Origin: Methylacidimicrobium sp. B4
GTDB lineage: Bacteria > Verrucomicrobiota > Verrucomicrobiia > Methylacidiphilales > Methylacidiphilaceae
NCBI RefSeq assembly: GCF_017310545.1
Contig: NZ_CP066203.1
Coordinates: forward strand, 930,001 to 994,000
Direction: 5' to 3'
Length of the DNA stretch: 64,000 nt
Shown: one piece after another, positions 43,224 to 51,335 of the stretch
Layout: each line of letters opens with the position of its first letter
How positions within the stretch are numbered: position 1 is the first letter of the stretch
Position numbers and translations under genes: made by a program
Notes under the pieces: model-generated
The model's database searches: none
What the model saw: only the letters and a program-made list of their open reading frames with translations
What the model was told of the DNA's origin: nothing

Positions 43224-44096
43224 ATGACTGAGCCGCCCGGTTCGGAGCGGGAGATCGACCGGCTTCGCCGCAGGCTGGGCGAGATCGACCGTGAACTCCT
43301 GGCTCTTCTCAACCGGAGAATGGAGGTGGCCCGGGACGTCGGAGAATGGAAGCGTCGGAACGGTTTCTTTCTCTTCGATCCGATCCGGGAGGAGGCGGTG
43401 ATCGCGGATCTGATCCGACGAAATGCCGGCTCCCTCTCCGATCGGGGAATCCGGGCGATCTTCCTGGAAATCTTTTCGAGTGCGCGCGGCCAGCAGGGTC
43501 TCCTCCGGATCGGCTGCGGCGGTGGAGCCGCCGGCCTCCTGGCCGCACACAGCCGCTTCGGCGCATCGGATCACTTCCTCATGGTCCGATCTGCTGCGGA
43601 AGGGCAGAGGCGGCTCACGACGCAATCGATCGATATTCTGGTCCTTCCCAAGGAAGGAGTGCTCGATCTTTCGCCCACGCTCCGGCAGACGCCGGGGGCG
43701 GTACCACAGTGGACCATCCGCGGCGAGATCGATCGCCCGTATGCTCTCGTTGGCGACCGGGCCTCCCGCTTCGGCTTCTACATCCTGGGCCTCGGAGAGG
43801 AGCCGCCCGGTCCGCGAGAGCTTCCGGAAACCCAGAAAGCCGTCTTCCTCCTGGTGGGAGGTTCCAGGGAATCGATCGATCGCTGGACTGGCCGCTTGGG
43901 CGGGTGCTGGATCGAGAGGGACAGGCGTCCGAGGGTCCAGCAGCCGACCGGCACGGCCAATCTCGCCGGACTCTGGGAGGCGTTCGCTCCCTCTCCCCCG
44001 GAGGTGCTGCAGGAGCGTTGCCGAGAGATCTGCGGAAATTCCGCTTGGATCGTGCGCTTGGGCGCTTACCCTATATCGACCGTTGCCCACTTATGA
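43224..44096 (+). CDS. Chorismate mutase domain fused to a diverged C-terminal domain
   Basis: A 290-residue protein. Residues about 1-95 are an AroQ-type chorismate mutase: REIDRLRRRLGEIDRELLALLNRRMEVARDVGEWKR with the expected basic residues, and GIRAIFLEIFSSAR. In bifunctional PheA a prephenate dehydratase follows. Here residues 95-290 start LLRIGCGGGAAGLLAAHSRFG and have only a vague likeness to a periplasmic-binding-like PDT core, without TRF or other dehydratase signatures. Chorismate to prephenate is supported; the second activity is not. The stop overlaps the next gene's ATG by ATGA. Confidence 0.75.
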   Translation: MTEPPGSEREIDRLRRRLGEIDRELLALLNRRMEVARDVGEWKRRNGFFLFDPIREEAVIADLIRRNAGSLSDRGIRAIFLEIFSSARGQQGLLRIGCGGGAAGLLAAHSRFGASDHFLMVRSAAEGQRRLTTQSIDILVLPKEGVLDLSPTLRQTPGAVPQWTIRGEIDRPYALVGDRASRFGFYILGLGEEPPGPRELPETQKAVFLLVGGSRESIDRWTGRLGGCWIERDRRPRVQQPTGTANLAGLWEAFAPSPPEVLQERCREICGNSAWIVRLGAYPISTVAHL

Positions 44097-45559
44097 GCAA
44101 TCGACCCGGCAAGGGGGACCCGCATTTCCGCTCGGAGCCTTCCGAAAGGGAAGCCGCCCGCCCCCCCCTCGCCTCCCGACGCGGCCCCAGGACGAACGGT
44201 CCACCCTGGATGTCGGAGAGCCGGGGAACCCACCGTCCACCCCGCTCGTTGTCCGGTTCGCAGCCGGGCGGGCCCGAAGGAAGGCGGAGGGCTCCGTCGC
44301 CGGTCGAGGGCCGACCCGCACCGCCCGATCCATTTCCATCGCCAGCCGCATGGGACGAGGAAGGTTCGAGCCCCCGACCGTCGACCGTCGTCTCCGACGA
44401 GGAGTTCCGCGAGCCGGTGCTCGGCGAAGAGAAGGCGACCAGACCCGGCATGAGCCGCGGCCTCTGGCTGGCCGCCTTTGCCCGCGTGCTCTTCTATAGC
44501 GCCGTAGCCGCTACGGGCCTCGGAACCTACTATTCGCTGCGCGAAACCCAGGTCGAAGGCCAGATCTTTCCCGGCAAGCTTCCCATGCCGGCCAAGGCGT
44601 ATGTCGTCTACGACTTCTCGGGAGACGTCCGCGCCCTGCGGCGAGATTGCGGAAGCTCGGTCGAGCCCTATCGGCAGACCGCCCAAAATAGCGAAAACAA
44701 CCTGCAGCGCGTCCGCTCTGACCTGGTGGCCCAGCAGGAACGCGTCCGCCTCCTGAAGGAGCAGCTTCATGCCGCCGAAGAGGAGCTCAAGAGCGTCGGG
44801 AAGGAGTCGCAGGAGAAGGGGAAGGAGCTTTGGGCGACGGAGGGGGCTGAGCTGGAGCGGGAATATGACGCAGTGGTCGCGGGGATCGAATCGAAGTTCC
44901 GGGAACGGAGCAAGCAGATCGGAATCCCGATCGAGGAAAAGGACCTCTCGATCCGGGCGCCCGAAGCATGGGCGAATGCCTACGAGCTGGCTCTCTACTC
45001 CGCCCCCCCCTCTGTCCACGTGACCGAAGAGCGGAAATGGGCGGAAGAAGGCCTGAAGGTCTGGCACGAATTTCAAGGCAAATACGAGCAGAAGCAGCAG
45101 GCGTTGAAAAGGAAGACCGAGGAGATCCAGGCGCAGGTGGCACCGAAGGTGACCGAAATTCGGAATCAGATTTCTCTCCTCGAGGGGCGGATCGCGGAAT
45201 CCGAGGAGGAAATGGTCCCTCTCCAGCAGGAGTTCACGGCGAACCAGAACGAGCTCTCCGCTGCGACCGCGCAAGCGGAGATGGCGCGCGCCAATTTCCA
45301 AAAGCAGCTGCTCGAGCTGCCCCGACACTCGATCATTGCGACGATTCCGATCGGCGCGGACGGTCATTTCGAATGGCGACGTCTCGATCAGAACGGGCGC
45401 TTCCAGGCCGGAAATTATTTTCTCTGGCTGGTGACGGAAGAAGGAGGTCAGGAGTATTGGAGCCTCTTTCCGTTCTCAATTTCGCCGTATCGGAAGACGG
45501 AGATGATCGTACGAGCGAGCAGCTTTCTCCCGGTCCGTTTGCTTTGGCAGGGCTTGTAG
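44093..45559 (+). CDS. Membrane-anchored coiled-coil protein, unassigned
   Basis: A 488-residue protein with three parts: an N-terminal, disordered, Pro/Gly/Ser/Arg-rich cytoplasmic region (about residues 1-120), one membrane helix (about 127-147, LWLAAFARVLFYSAVAATGLG), and an extracytoplasmic region with long coiled coils (about 190-420) ending in a beta-rich domain with GADGHFEWRRLDQNGRFQAGNYFLWLV. I do not recognise the family. The ATG overlaps the chorismate mutase gene stop. A structural or tethering role in the envelope is inference. The IS607-like element begins just downstream. Confidence 0.72.
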   Translation: MSNRPGKGDPHFRSEPSEREAARPPLASRRGPRTNGPPWMSESRGTHRPPRSLSGSQPGGPEGRRRAPSPVEGRPAPPDPFPSPAAWDEEGSSPRPSTVVSDEEFREPVLGEEKATRPGMSRGLWLAAFARVLFYSAVAATGLGTYYSLRETQVEGQIFPGKLPMPAKAYVVYDFSGDVRALRRDCGSSVEPYRQTAQNSENNLQRVRSDLVAQQERVRLLKEQLHAAEEELKSVGKESQEKGKELWATEGAELEREYDAVVAGIESKFRERSKQIGIPIEEKDLSIRAPEAWANAYELALYSAPPSVHVTEERKWAEEGLKVWHEFQGKYEQKQQALKRKTEEIQAQVAPKVTEIRNQISLLEGRIAESEEEMVPLQQEFTANQNELSAATAQAEMARANFQKQLLELPRHSIIATIPIGADGHFEWRRLDQNGRFQAGNYFLWLVTEEGGQEYWSLFPFSISPYRKTEMIVRASSFLPVRLLWQGL

Positions 45560-45656
45560 GCCATCCTCCGAGATCCACCGGGCCGTTGGGATCGGATTTC
45601 GCAGCAACGCCAGGTCTTGAACAGTGAATTTACTTATTGCTTATTCCTGCGCTTTT

Positions 45657-46301
45657 GTGAATATTTCATACATAAATCGCAAGCTGGTAAGCATCCACGA
45701 AGCTGCCGAGTTCCTTGGTGTCTGTGCCCAAACGCTGCGGCGATGGGAGCGCGAGGGAAGGCTCATGCCGCACGAACGGACGCCTGGAGGGCGACGGCGC
45801 TACGACCTTGCCAGGTTGCGGCCTGGGCAATTCCATTCACCCGAATCGGAACGGCAGACCATCGCCTACGCGAGAGTGTCCAGTCATGACCAGAAGGATG
45901 ATCTGGAGAGGCAGAAGCAGGTTCTGGAACGCTACTGCGCCCGGCAAGGATGGACGTTCGAGGTCATCTCGGACCTGGGTTCGGGCAGGAACGAGCACAA
46001 GAAGGGCCTCAAGCGGCTGCTGGACGCGATCATCGGCGGGAAGGCGGGGCGGCTCGTCATCACCCACAAGGACCGGCTGCTGCGCTTTGGGGCGGAGCTT
46101 GTGTTTGCCATCTGCGAGGCCAAGGGCGTCGAGGTCGTGATCCTCAACCAAGGCGAAGACACGACCTTCGAGGAAGACTTGGCGAAAGACGTGCTCGAGA
46201 TCATCACGGTGTTCAGCGCCAGGCTGTACGGAGCTCGCTCGCGCAAGAGCCAGAAGCTGCTCGAAGGTGTCAGGGCCGCCGTGGAGGCGGCGCAATGCTG
46301 A
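45657..46301 (+). CDS. tnpA: IS607 TnpA: serine recombinase with MerR-like DNA-binding domain
   Basis: A 214-residue serine-family transposase that excises and inserts the element through a circular intermediate. The N-terminal helix-turn-helix (VSIHEAAEFLGVCAQTLRRWE) reads DNA ends, and the catalytic domain has YARVSSHDQKDDLERQ with the nucleophile Ser in the RVSS motif and the Arg-bearing ITHKDRLLRFG. I chose the GTG at 45657; a GTG at 45624 would add 11 residues. It looks complete. The stop at 46301 overlaps the tnpB start by seven bases. The 5' end lies in an AT-rich stretch. Confidence 0.9.
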   Translation: MNISYINRKLVSIHEAAEFLGVCAQTLRRWEREGRLMPHERTPGGRRRYDLARLRPGQFHSPESERQTIAYARVSSHDQKDDLERQKQVLERYCARQGWTFEVISDLGSGRNEHKKGLKRLLDAIIGGKAGRLVITHKDRLLRFGAELVFAICEAKGVEVVILNQGEDTTFEEDLAKDVLEIITVFSARLYGARSRKSQKLLEGVRAAVEAAQC

Positions 46302-47644
46302 TCGCCCACAAGATCGCCCTCGATCCGAACAACGCGCAGGCCACCCATCTGGCCCGGGCTGCCGGCACGGCACGGTTCGCCTACAACTGGGCGCTTGCGG
46401 AGTGGAAAGGGCAATACGAGGCAGGGAAGGCCGACAAGAGATTGCCCAAGCCATCGCAATATTCTTTGCGCCGCCAGCTCAACGCCATCAAGCGCGAGCG
46501 CTTCCCCTGGATGCTCGAAGTCACCAAGTGCGCCCCGCAGATGGCGATCATCCAGCTGGGAAAGGCATTCCAGAACTTTTTGGCCGGTCGCGCCAGATAC
46601 CCGACCTTTCGCAGGAAGGGCGTCCACGACCGGTTCACGCTCACCAACGACCAGTTCAGTCTCGACGGCTCCCGCACGCGCATCCCGAATCTTGGCTGGG
46701 TGCGCCTGCGCGAGACGTTGCGTTTTCCTGGGAAGGTGATGTCCGCCACGGTCTCCCGGGTGGCCGACCGCTGGTTCGTCCGCATCGTTGTCCAGATGCC
46801 GGAGGGGTTGCGTCCGCCAGAAGCCGAAAGCCAAGGCGTGGTTGGCGTGGATCTGGGCGTCTGGGCGCTGGCGACGCTCTCGACGGGGGAGAAGGTGCCT
46901 GGCCCCAAGCCGCACAAGGCGCGGCTGGGCCGCTTGCGCAGGCTCTCGCGGAGCCTGAGCCGCAAGAGGAAGGGGTCGGCCAACCGGCGCAAGGCCAAGG
47001 AGAAGCTGGCGAGGCTGCACGCCCGAATCGCCAATGGCCGCCTGGACGCCCTGCACAAGCAGTCGGCTGGCCTCAGGCGCCGGTTTTCGCTCATCGGCGT
47101 CGAGGACCTGAACGTGCGCGGCATGATGGGCAACCGGCGTCTGGCCCGGTCGATCGGCGACATGGGCTTCTTCGAGTTCCGGCGGCAGCTGGAGTACAAG
47201 GCCGCGATGCGGGGCGGAGAGGTGGTGGTCGCCGATCGGTTCTTCTCCAGCCGCAAGACCGGCTCCCACTGCGGCCATCGGCTGGAGAGCTTGCCGCTCT
47301 CGGTGCGGGAGTGGACCTGTCCGGCCTGCGGCGCGGAGCATGACCGGGACGTGAACGCCGCGATGAATCTCAAGAATGTGGCCGTGAGTTCCACGGTGTC
47401 AGCCTGTGGAGAGGAGGGCTCTGGCTCGGCACGCAAGCGCCGGGTGAAACCAGCCGCGGCGAAGCAGGAAGTCAGCTTTGTTCCTGTCCTAGCAGGAATG
47501 AGTAAGTCTGACGGAACGGTCTTCTTCGAGTGGACTTGGGTCTACCTCACCTATCGCCCGGGAGCCCGCAGTCTCCTCCGATCAGAGGCGACCGGAAGCC
47601 CGAGGCGACGCAGGTCGAGAGCAAGCTCCTCGGCCGAGGGTTGA
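46295..47644 (+). CDS. tnpB: TnpB RNA-guided nuclease of the IS607-type element
   Basis: TnpB uses a guide RNA (omega RNA) made from the element's right end to cut DNA and help transposon persistence. The 449-residue protein has RuvC catalytic residues: Asp in VGVDLGVWALA, Glu in GVEDLNVRG and Asp in HDRDVNAAMNL. The zinc finger is damaged: the usual Cys-x-x-Cys before GH reads SRKTGSHCG, so the first Cys is Gly, while CPACG is intact. The frame runs on past the likely element end into DNA antisense to aroD (about 94 bases), so the true stop may have been lost. Confidence 0.85.
   Translation: MLIAHKIALDPNNAQATHLARAAGTARFAYNWALAEWKGQYEAGKADKRLPKPSQYSLRRQLNAIKRERFPWMLEVTKCAPQMAIIQLGKAFQNFLAGRARYPTFRRKGVHDRFTLTNDQFSLDGSRTRIPNLGWVRLRETLRFPGKVMSATVSRVADRWFVRIVVQMPEGLRPPEAESQGVVGVDLGVWALATLSTGEKVPGPKPHKARLGRLRRLSRSLSRKRKGSANRRKAKEKLARLHARIANGRLDALHKQSAGLRRRFSLIGVEDLNVRGMMGNRRLARSIGDMGFFEFRRQLEYKAAMRGGEVVVADRFFSSRKTGSHCGHRLESLPLSVREWTCPACGAEHDRDVNAAMNLKNVAVSSTVSACGEEGSGSARKRRVKPAAAKQEVSFVPVLAGMSKSDGTVFFEWTWVYLTYRPGARSLLRSEATGSPRRRRSRASSSAEG
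47481..47498 (+). other. Stem-loop near the right end of the IS607-type element
   Basis: TTCCTG-TCCTAG-CAGGAA, a perfect 6-base stem with 6-base loop, lies at the 3' end of tnpB. IS605/IS607-family elements encode their omega RNA across this end, with the guide downstream of the element. This hairpin may be part of that RNA scaffold or of the recombinase end site. Confidence 0.45.
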
Positions 47645-48309
47645 CCCGGGGCCGCCGGGGCGTCCAGGTAGCCGTAGACGAGCTCACTACCCAAGGCAGA
47701 GAGGACGATGCGGGAGAGCGCAGCCCACGGCCCCAGCCCCATGAGCGCCCATGCTTGCGATCGATGATCCAACAACACCCGCGCCAGCGAATGAAGATCG
47801 TGGAGCTCGCGAAGCCGTAGAGCGATCTTCGCCCAGTCCGGCTGAGCGCCTTCCAGGAAGGAGCAATGCTCCCGAATCTGCCCCTCGCCGGGGCTGCCCT
47901 CCAGCCAATGGACCGAAAGGATGCGCCACTTTCCTTCCGCTCGCGCACGCTCCCACCAGTGCCGCCATGGCTCGAGGGAGCGGTATTCCACATCGAGCGC
48001 GTCGATCACGGGGAAAAACTCTTCGAGCAGCCGCTCCCTCTCCCCTTCCGCCCAATGCCTGCGTCCTCCTTCTTCGGGAGCACGCAGCGTCAGAAGCGCG
48101 GGTCTGGCCCGCTCCGCCAAGGAGGAACGCAGCTCCTGGAGGGGTACCCCGGCTTCCCGCAGGGCATCGAGCCGGATTTCCACCAGGTGGGCCGGCGACT
48201 CGGCGCGCAGAAAGGGCAGTCCTTCGGCCGTGGTGACGGTTCCGACGATCCACGGCCCTTCCCGAAGCCTCTCGCCCCCGTCTCGTTTCGGCTCAGCCGC
48301 TCTTTCCAT
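47551..48309 (-). CDS. aroD: 3-dehydroquinate dehydratase, type I
   Basis: AroD dehydrates 3-dehydroquinate in the shikimate pathway. The 252-residue TIM-barrel has HLVEIRLDAL, ALLTLRAPEEGG, LDVEYRSL, SVHWLEG with the catalytic His, and DWAKIALRL with the Schiff-base Lys. The C-terminal YGYLDAPAAPGQPSAEEL is also typical. The IS607-type element lies just beyond its 3' end. The last residues and the stop at 47551 could have been altered by the insertion, but the end appears near normal. DAHP synthase is at 23333-24400. Confidence 0.92.
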   Translation of the reverse strand: MERAAEPKRDGGERLREGPWIVGTVTTAEGLPFLRAESPAHLVEIRLDALREAGVPLQELRSSLAERARPALLTLRAPEEGGRRHWAEGERERLLEEFFPVIDALDVEYRSLEPWRHWWERARAEGKWRILSVHWLEGSPGEGQIREHCSFLEGAQPDWAKIALRLRELHDLHSLARVLLDHRSQAWALMGLGPWAALSRIVLSALGSELVYGYLDAPAAPGQPSAEELALDLRRLGLPVASDRRRLRAPGR

Positions 48310-48456
48310 GGCTCCTTTCGAATCCCCGGGTCGCCTTCGAGAGGCTCGAGATCTTTCCCCAAGGAAGCACCCTGCGGACCAGACGAGGCAGATTGATCGA
48401 GGCTTCCCTTTTTTCTAGCAATCCACTCCCTTTTTTTTCAAGCTAGGGTTGCGGCC

Positions 48457-49584
48457 GTGAATAATCCTCCTCTCCTCGAACCGACTTCCCCGAAAGAAAC
48501 CTCTTCTCCTCCGGAACGAAGCCATCTTAGCAAACGCTTGTCCCCCCAACTATGGGATTGGGCCGCATCCGCGCTCGCAAACGACATCGGCATCGACCTC
48601 GGAACAGCGAACACCCTGGTCTACATTCGCGGCAAGGGCATCGTCCTGCGGGAGCCCTCGGTCGTCGCGGTACACCCCGCGACCAAGCAGGTGGTGGCCG
48701 TCGGGGGGGAGGCTAAGCGGATGCTGGGCCGCACCCCGGGGAACATCCAGGCGATCCGTCCTCTGAAGGACGGGGTCATCGCCGACTTCCAGCTCACCGA
48801 AGAGATGCTCAAGGCCTTCATCCGCAGAGCGCAAGCAAGGATCCTGTTCCGGAGACCGAGAATCGTCATCGCCGTGCCGAGCGGAATCACGGAGGTCGAG
48901 CGGAGGGCCGTCGAGGAGTCGACGCGGCAGGCTGGCGCCCGGGAAGTCTACCTGGTCGAGGAGCCGATGGCGGCGGCTATCGGGGTGGGGCTCCCCATCC
49001 AAGAGGCCTCCGGCAACATGATCGTCGATATCGGGGGGGGGACCACCGAGGTGGCGATCATCTCCCTTTCCGGCATCGTCTACTCCCGCAGCGTCCGGGT
49101 TGCGGGCGATGAGCTCGACGAGAGCATCTCGAATTATCTCCGCCGGGCCTACAACCTGATGATTGGCGAGCGCACGGCCGAGGAGATCAAGATGCGGATC
49201 GGTTCCGCCCACCCGCTTGAGACCGAGACCGTCATGGAGGTGCGTGGACGGGATCTCGTCGCCGGTCTTCCGAAGACCTTGACTGTCACCTCCCAAGAGG
49301 TGCGGGAAGCGATGATGGAGCCGCTTTCCGTGATCGTCGAGTCCGTCCGAATCACCCTGGAACGTTGCCCTCCGGAACTCTCCGCTGACCTTCTCGAACG
49401 GGGCGTGGTCCTGGCGGGAGGCGGCGCTCTCCTGCGCGGCCTCGACCGCCTCCTGACCGAAGAGACCTCCCTGCCCGTCCATGTCGCCGAGGACCCGCTC
49501 AGCGCGGTTGCCGAAGGCACTGGAAAGATCTTGGAAGAGTATTCGGTACTCAAAAAAGTCGCCCGGGCGGAAGCTCGTCGTTAA
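48457..49584 (+). CDS. mreB: Rod-shape protein MreB
   Basis: MreB polymerises into membrane-bound filaments that guide lateral wall synthesis. The 375-residue actin-like protein has [14 protein letters not shown] (phosphate 1), [50 protein letters not shown] (phosphate 2) and GGGALLRGL. About 40 residues precede the fold (from the GTG at 48457), longer than usual; no in-frame start nearer the fold has an obvious ribosome site. It opens a classical mre-PBP2-rodA operon. Confidence 0.96.
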   Translation: MNNPPLLEPTSPKETSSPPERSHLSKRLSPQLWDWAASALANDIGIDLGTANTLVYIRGKGIVLREPSVVAVHPATKQVVAVGGEAKRMLGRTPGNIQAIRPLKDGVIADFQLTEEMLKAFIRRAQARILFRRPRIVIAVPSGITEVERRAVEESTRQAGAREVYLVEEPMAAAIGVGLPIQEASGNMIVDIGGGTTEVAIISLSGIVYSRSVRVAGDELDESISNYLRRAYNLMIGERTAEEIKMRIGSAHPLETETVMEVRGRDLVAGLPKTLTVTSQEVREAMMEPLSVIVESVRITLERCPPELSADLLERGVVLAGGGALLRGLDRLLTEETSLPVHVAEDPLSAVAEGTGKILEEYSVLKKVARAEARR

Positions 49585-49634
49585 GCTAGGATTCATGCCG
49601 AACCTTTTCGCGGTTTTCGAAGTTTCTTCGCATC

Positions 49635-50528
49635 ATGCCGGTTGACGAAGATTCGCCTCTTGCAGCTCGCGGGGAACCGAGCGTCGGATCCCACCGCGGA
49701 GTGGGACGGGTTCCGCTCTACCTGGGCGCAGCCTCGCTCTTCCTTCTTCTGATCGGGCTCGCGCTTCCCCACGCATGGGAGCGGCAACTGCACAAGATCG
49801 GTCTGGAAATGGCCTCTCCGTTTCTCTCCATCTGGGACCACTCCGTCAAGTTCTGGGATGATTTCGAACTGGGCACGAAGACATTGAACCAGATCCAGGC
49901 CGAACTCAAGCAGCTGCGCGTCCGGAACACGGAGCTGGCGATGCAGAACAGCTATCTGAGCCATCTGCAGGAGGAAAACGACCGGCTCCGCGAAATGCTC
50001 TCCTTCCGGCAGAGCTCGTCGTTCCGCCTGCTCTCCTGCCGAGTCATCAGCCGGGATCCCTCGAACTGGTGGAGCAACATTTACGTCGACGTCGGCTGGG
50101 GCGACGACAGCCACCTCTCCTCGGATCTTCCGGTCGTCACTCCCCGAGGGGTCGTGGGGAAAACGGGGATCATTGCGCGCAACATAAGCCAGATCATTCT
50201 CCTCACGAATGAGAACTGCAAGATTTCCGCCATGAGCGAGGTGTCCAAGGATCAAGGCCTGATCGTCGGCGCCGGGACGCCGGCGGACAACAAACCCTAC
50301 GCCCGCATGATCTATCTCCCGCGGAATGCTCAGGTCGCTGCGGGAGAACGCGTCCTGACGAGCGGCCTCGGCGGGGTCTTTCCTGCCGGTCTCTATGTCG
50401 GCAGCATCACGCAGGTGCTCCCTTTGGAGGCATCCCGTTCGTTCGGCCTCTATCGCGAGGCTACGGTGGATCCCGGGGTCGACCTGACACAGATTTCTGA
50501 GATGTTCATCGTCCTTCCCGGGCGATAG
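49635..50528 (+). CDS. mreC: Rod-shape protein MreC
   Basis: MreC is a periplasmic scaffold that links MreB to PBP2. The 297-residue protein has a short basic N terminus, one membrane helix (about 30-50), a coiled coil (about 70-115) and the MreC beta domain with VISRDPSNWWSNIYVDVG, VVTPRGVVGKTG and LTNENCKISAM. The last part (TVDPGVDLTQISEMFIVLP) is well conserved. It lies 50 bases after mreB and is followed by mreD after about 230 bases. The beta domain is of normal length. Confidence 0.94.
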   Translation: MPVDEDSPLAARGEPSVGSHRGVGRVPLYLGAASLFLLLIGLALPHAWERQLHKIGLEMASPFLSIWDHSVKFWDDFELGTKTLNQIQAELKQLRVRNTELAMQNSYLSHLQEENDRLREMLSFRQSSSFRLLSCRVISRDPSNWWSNIYVDVGWGDDSHLSSDLPVVTPRGVVGKTGIIARNISQIILLTNENCKISAMSEVSKDQGLIVGAGTPADNKPYARMIYLPRNAQVAAGERVLTSGLGGVFPAGLYVGSITQVLPLEASRSFGLYREATVDPGVDLTQISEMFIVLPGR

Positions 50529-50552
50529 GGCGCTTCCTTCCCCCGCTTTCCA

Positions 50553-50581
50553 TTGCTATCCTTCTCTTTAGGCGCTATAGA
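50553..50581 (+). promoter_or_regulatory. Possible internal promoter upstream of mreD
   Basis: TTGCTA (50553-50558) and TATAGA (50576-50581) have 17-base spacing, 179 bases before the mreD ATG. It could allow mreD, PBP2 and rodA to be transcribed apart from mreB-mreC. Confidence 0.35.
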
Positions 50582-50759
50582 GGAAAGACGAATACTACGG
50601 ATGGATCATCGTCGTTGGGGATTGCCCCAGCTTGGCCGAGAATCCGGGGCCGCGACGGCTCGCCGTGAGGAGAGAACTCGGATTGAACCCTGCCCTTGGG
50701 GATTCGAAGGGCGGGAAAGACTGGATGGCTGGGCGACAATGGCCGGTGGAGGAATCACG

Positions 50760-51335
50760 ATGCGCTGGGTAGGCAGCGGATTTGCCCGCAAGGCTCTCTG
50801 CACGGTACCAGCCCTTGTCTGTCTTGTCTGTTGCTTCATCGCGGTGCCCCTGCAGATGATTCTCCCGAGCCTGCCCGTGATCGTTGCCAAGCCGGATTTA
50901 CCGTCCCTGCTGGTCGCCTACGTGGCCTTCCGCCTTCCGCTCATCCCTTCCTTCAGCCTTGCCGCGGCTGCGGGATTCTGGCGCGATCTTCTCACGGCGG
51001 GCCATATCGGCCCGGACCTGCTCGCCTTTACACTGGCCGCGATTCTGGTCTTCCTCCTCCGACAGGCGCTGTTCTTGCGAAGCATCCGGTTTTTGCCGCC
51101 GCTTGCCGCCCTGGCGACTTTCGTGATCCTGGGGAGCTCGCACACGATCCGATTGCTGGAGCTGGGTGTATGGAGGTGGATTGCGGCCTCTTGGGGAGAG
51201 TTTGTGATCGCGTCGGTGCTGACGGCCCTGATCAGCCTTCCCATCGGGTGGTTCTTCGACTGGAGCCTCGGGCTGCTTCTGTCCCGAGCTTCGATCGAGA
51301 AGGAGGACGATCTGGTAGAGATCGAACTGCTCTGA
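50760..51335 (+). CDS. mreD: Rod-shape protein MreD-like
   Basis: A 191-residue, strongly hydrophobic protein with five or six membrane helices, in the position of mreD between mreC and PBP2. MreD proteins are poorly conserved, so order and topology support the name more than sequence. I chose the ATG at 50760, which has GGAGGA six bases upstream; the frame continues further upstream, where another ATG at 50739 is in frame. The TGA overlaps the PBP2 ATG (TGATG), so the pair is coupled. It acts in the elongasome. Confidence 0.8.
   Translation: MRWVGSGFARKALCTVPALVCLVCCFIAVPLQMILPSLPVIVAKPDLPSLLVAYVAFRLPLIPSFSLAAAAGFWRDLLTAGHIGPDLLAFTLAAILVFLLRQALFLRSIRFLPPLAALATFVILGSSHTIRLLELGVWRWIAASWGEFVIASVLTALISLPIGWFFDWSLGLLLSRASIEKEDDLVEIELL

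Larger units (their letters stand above)
45624..47550 (+). mobile_element. IS607-type insertion sequence (boundaries approximate)
   Basis: A serine-recombinase gene is followed, with a 7-base overlap, by a TnpB gene, the layout of IS607-family elements. They integrate at GG dinucleotides and have no long terminal inverted repeats, so I cannot fix the ends. The left end is AT-rich (about 45615-45680). The right end is likely between 47500 and 47550, just after a hairpin at 47481. It lies beside the 3' end of aroD, whose stop is at 47551. Confidence 0.82.
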
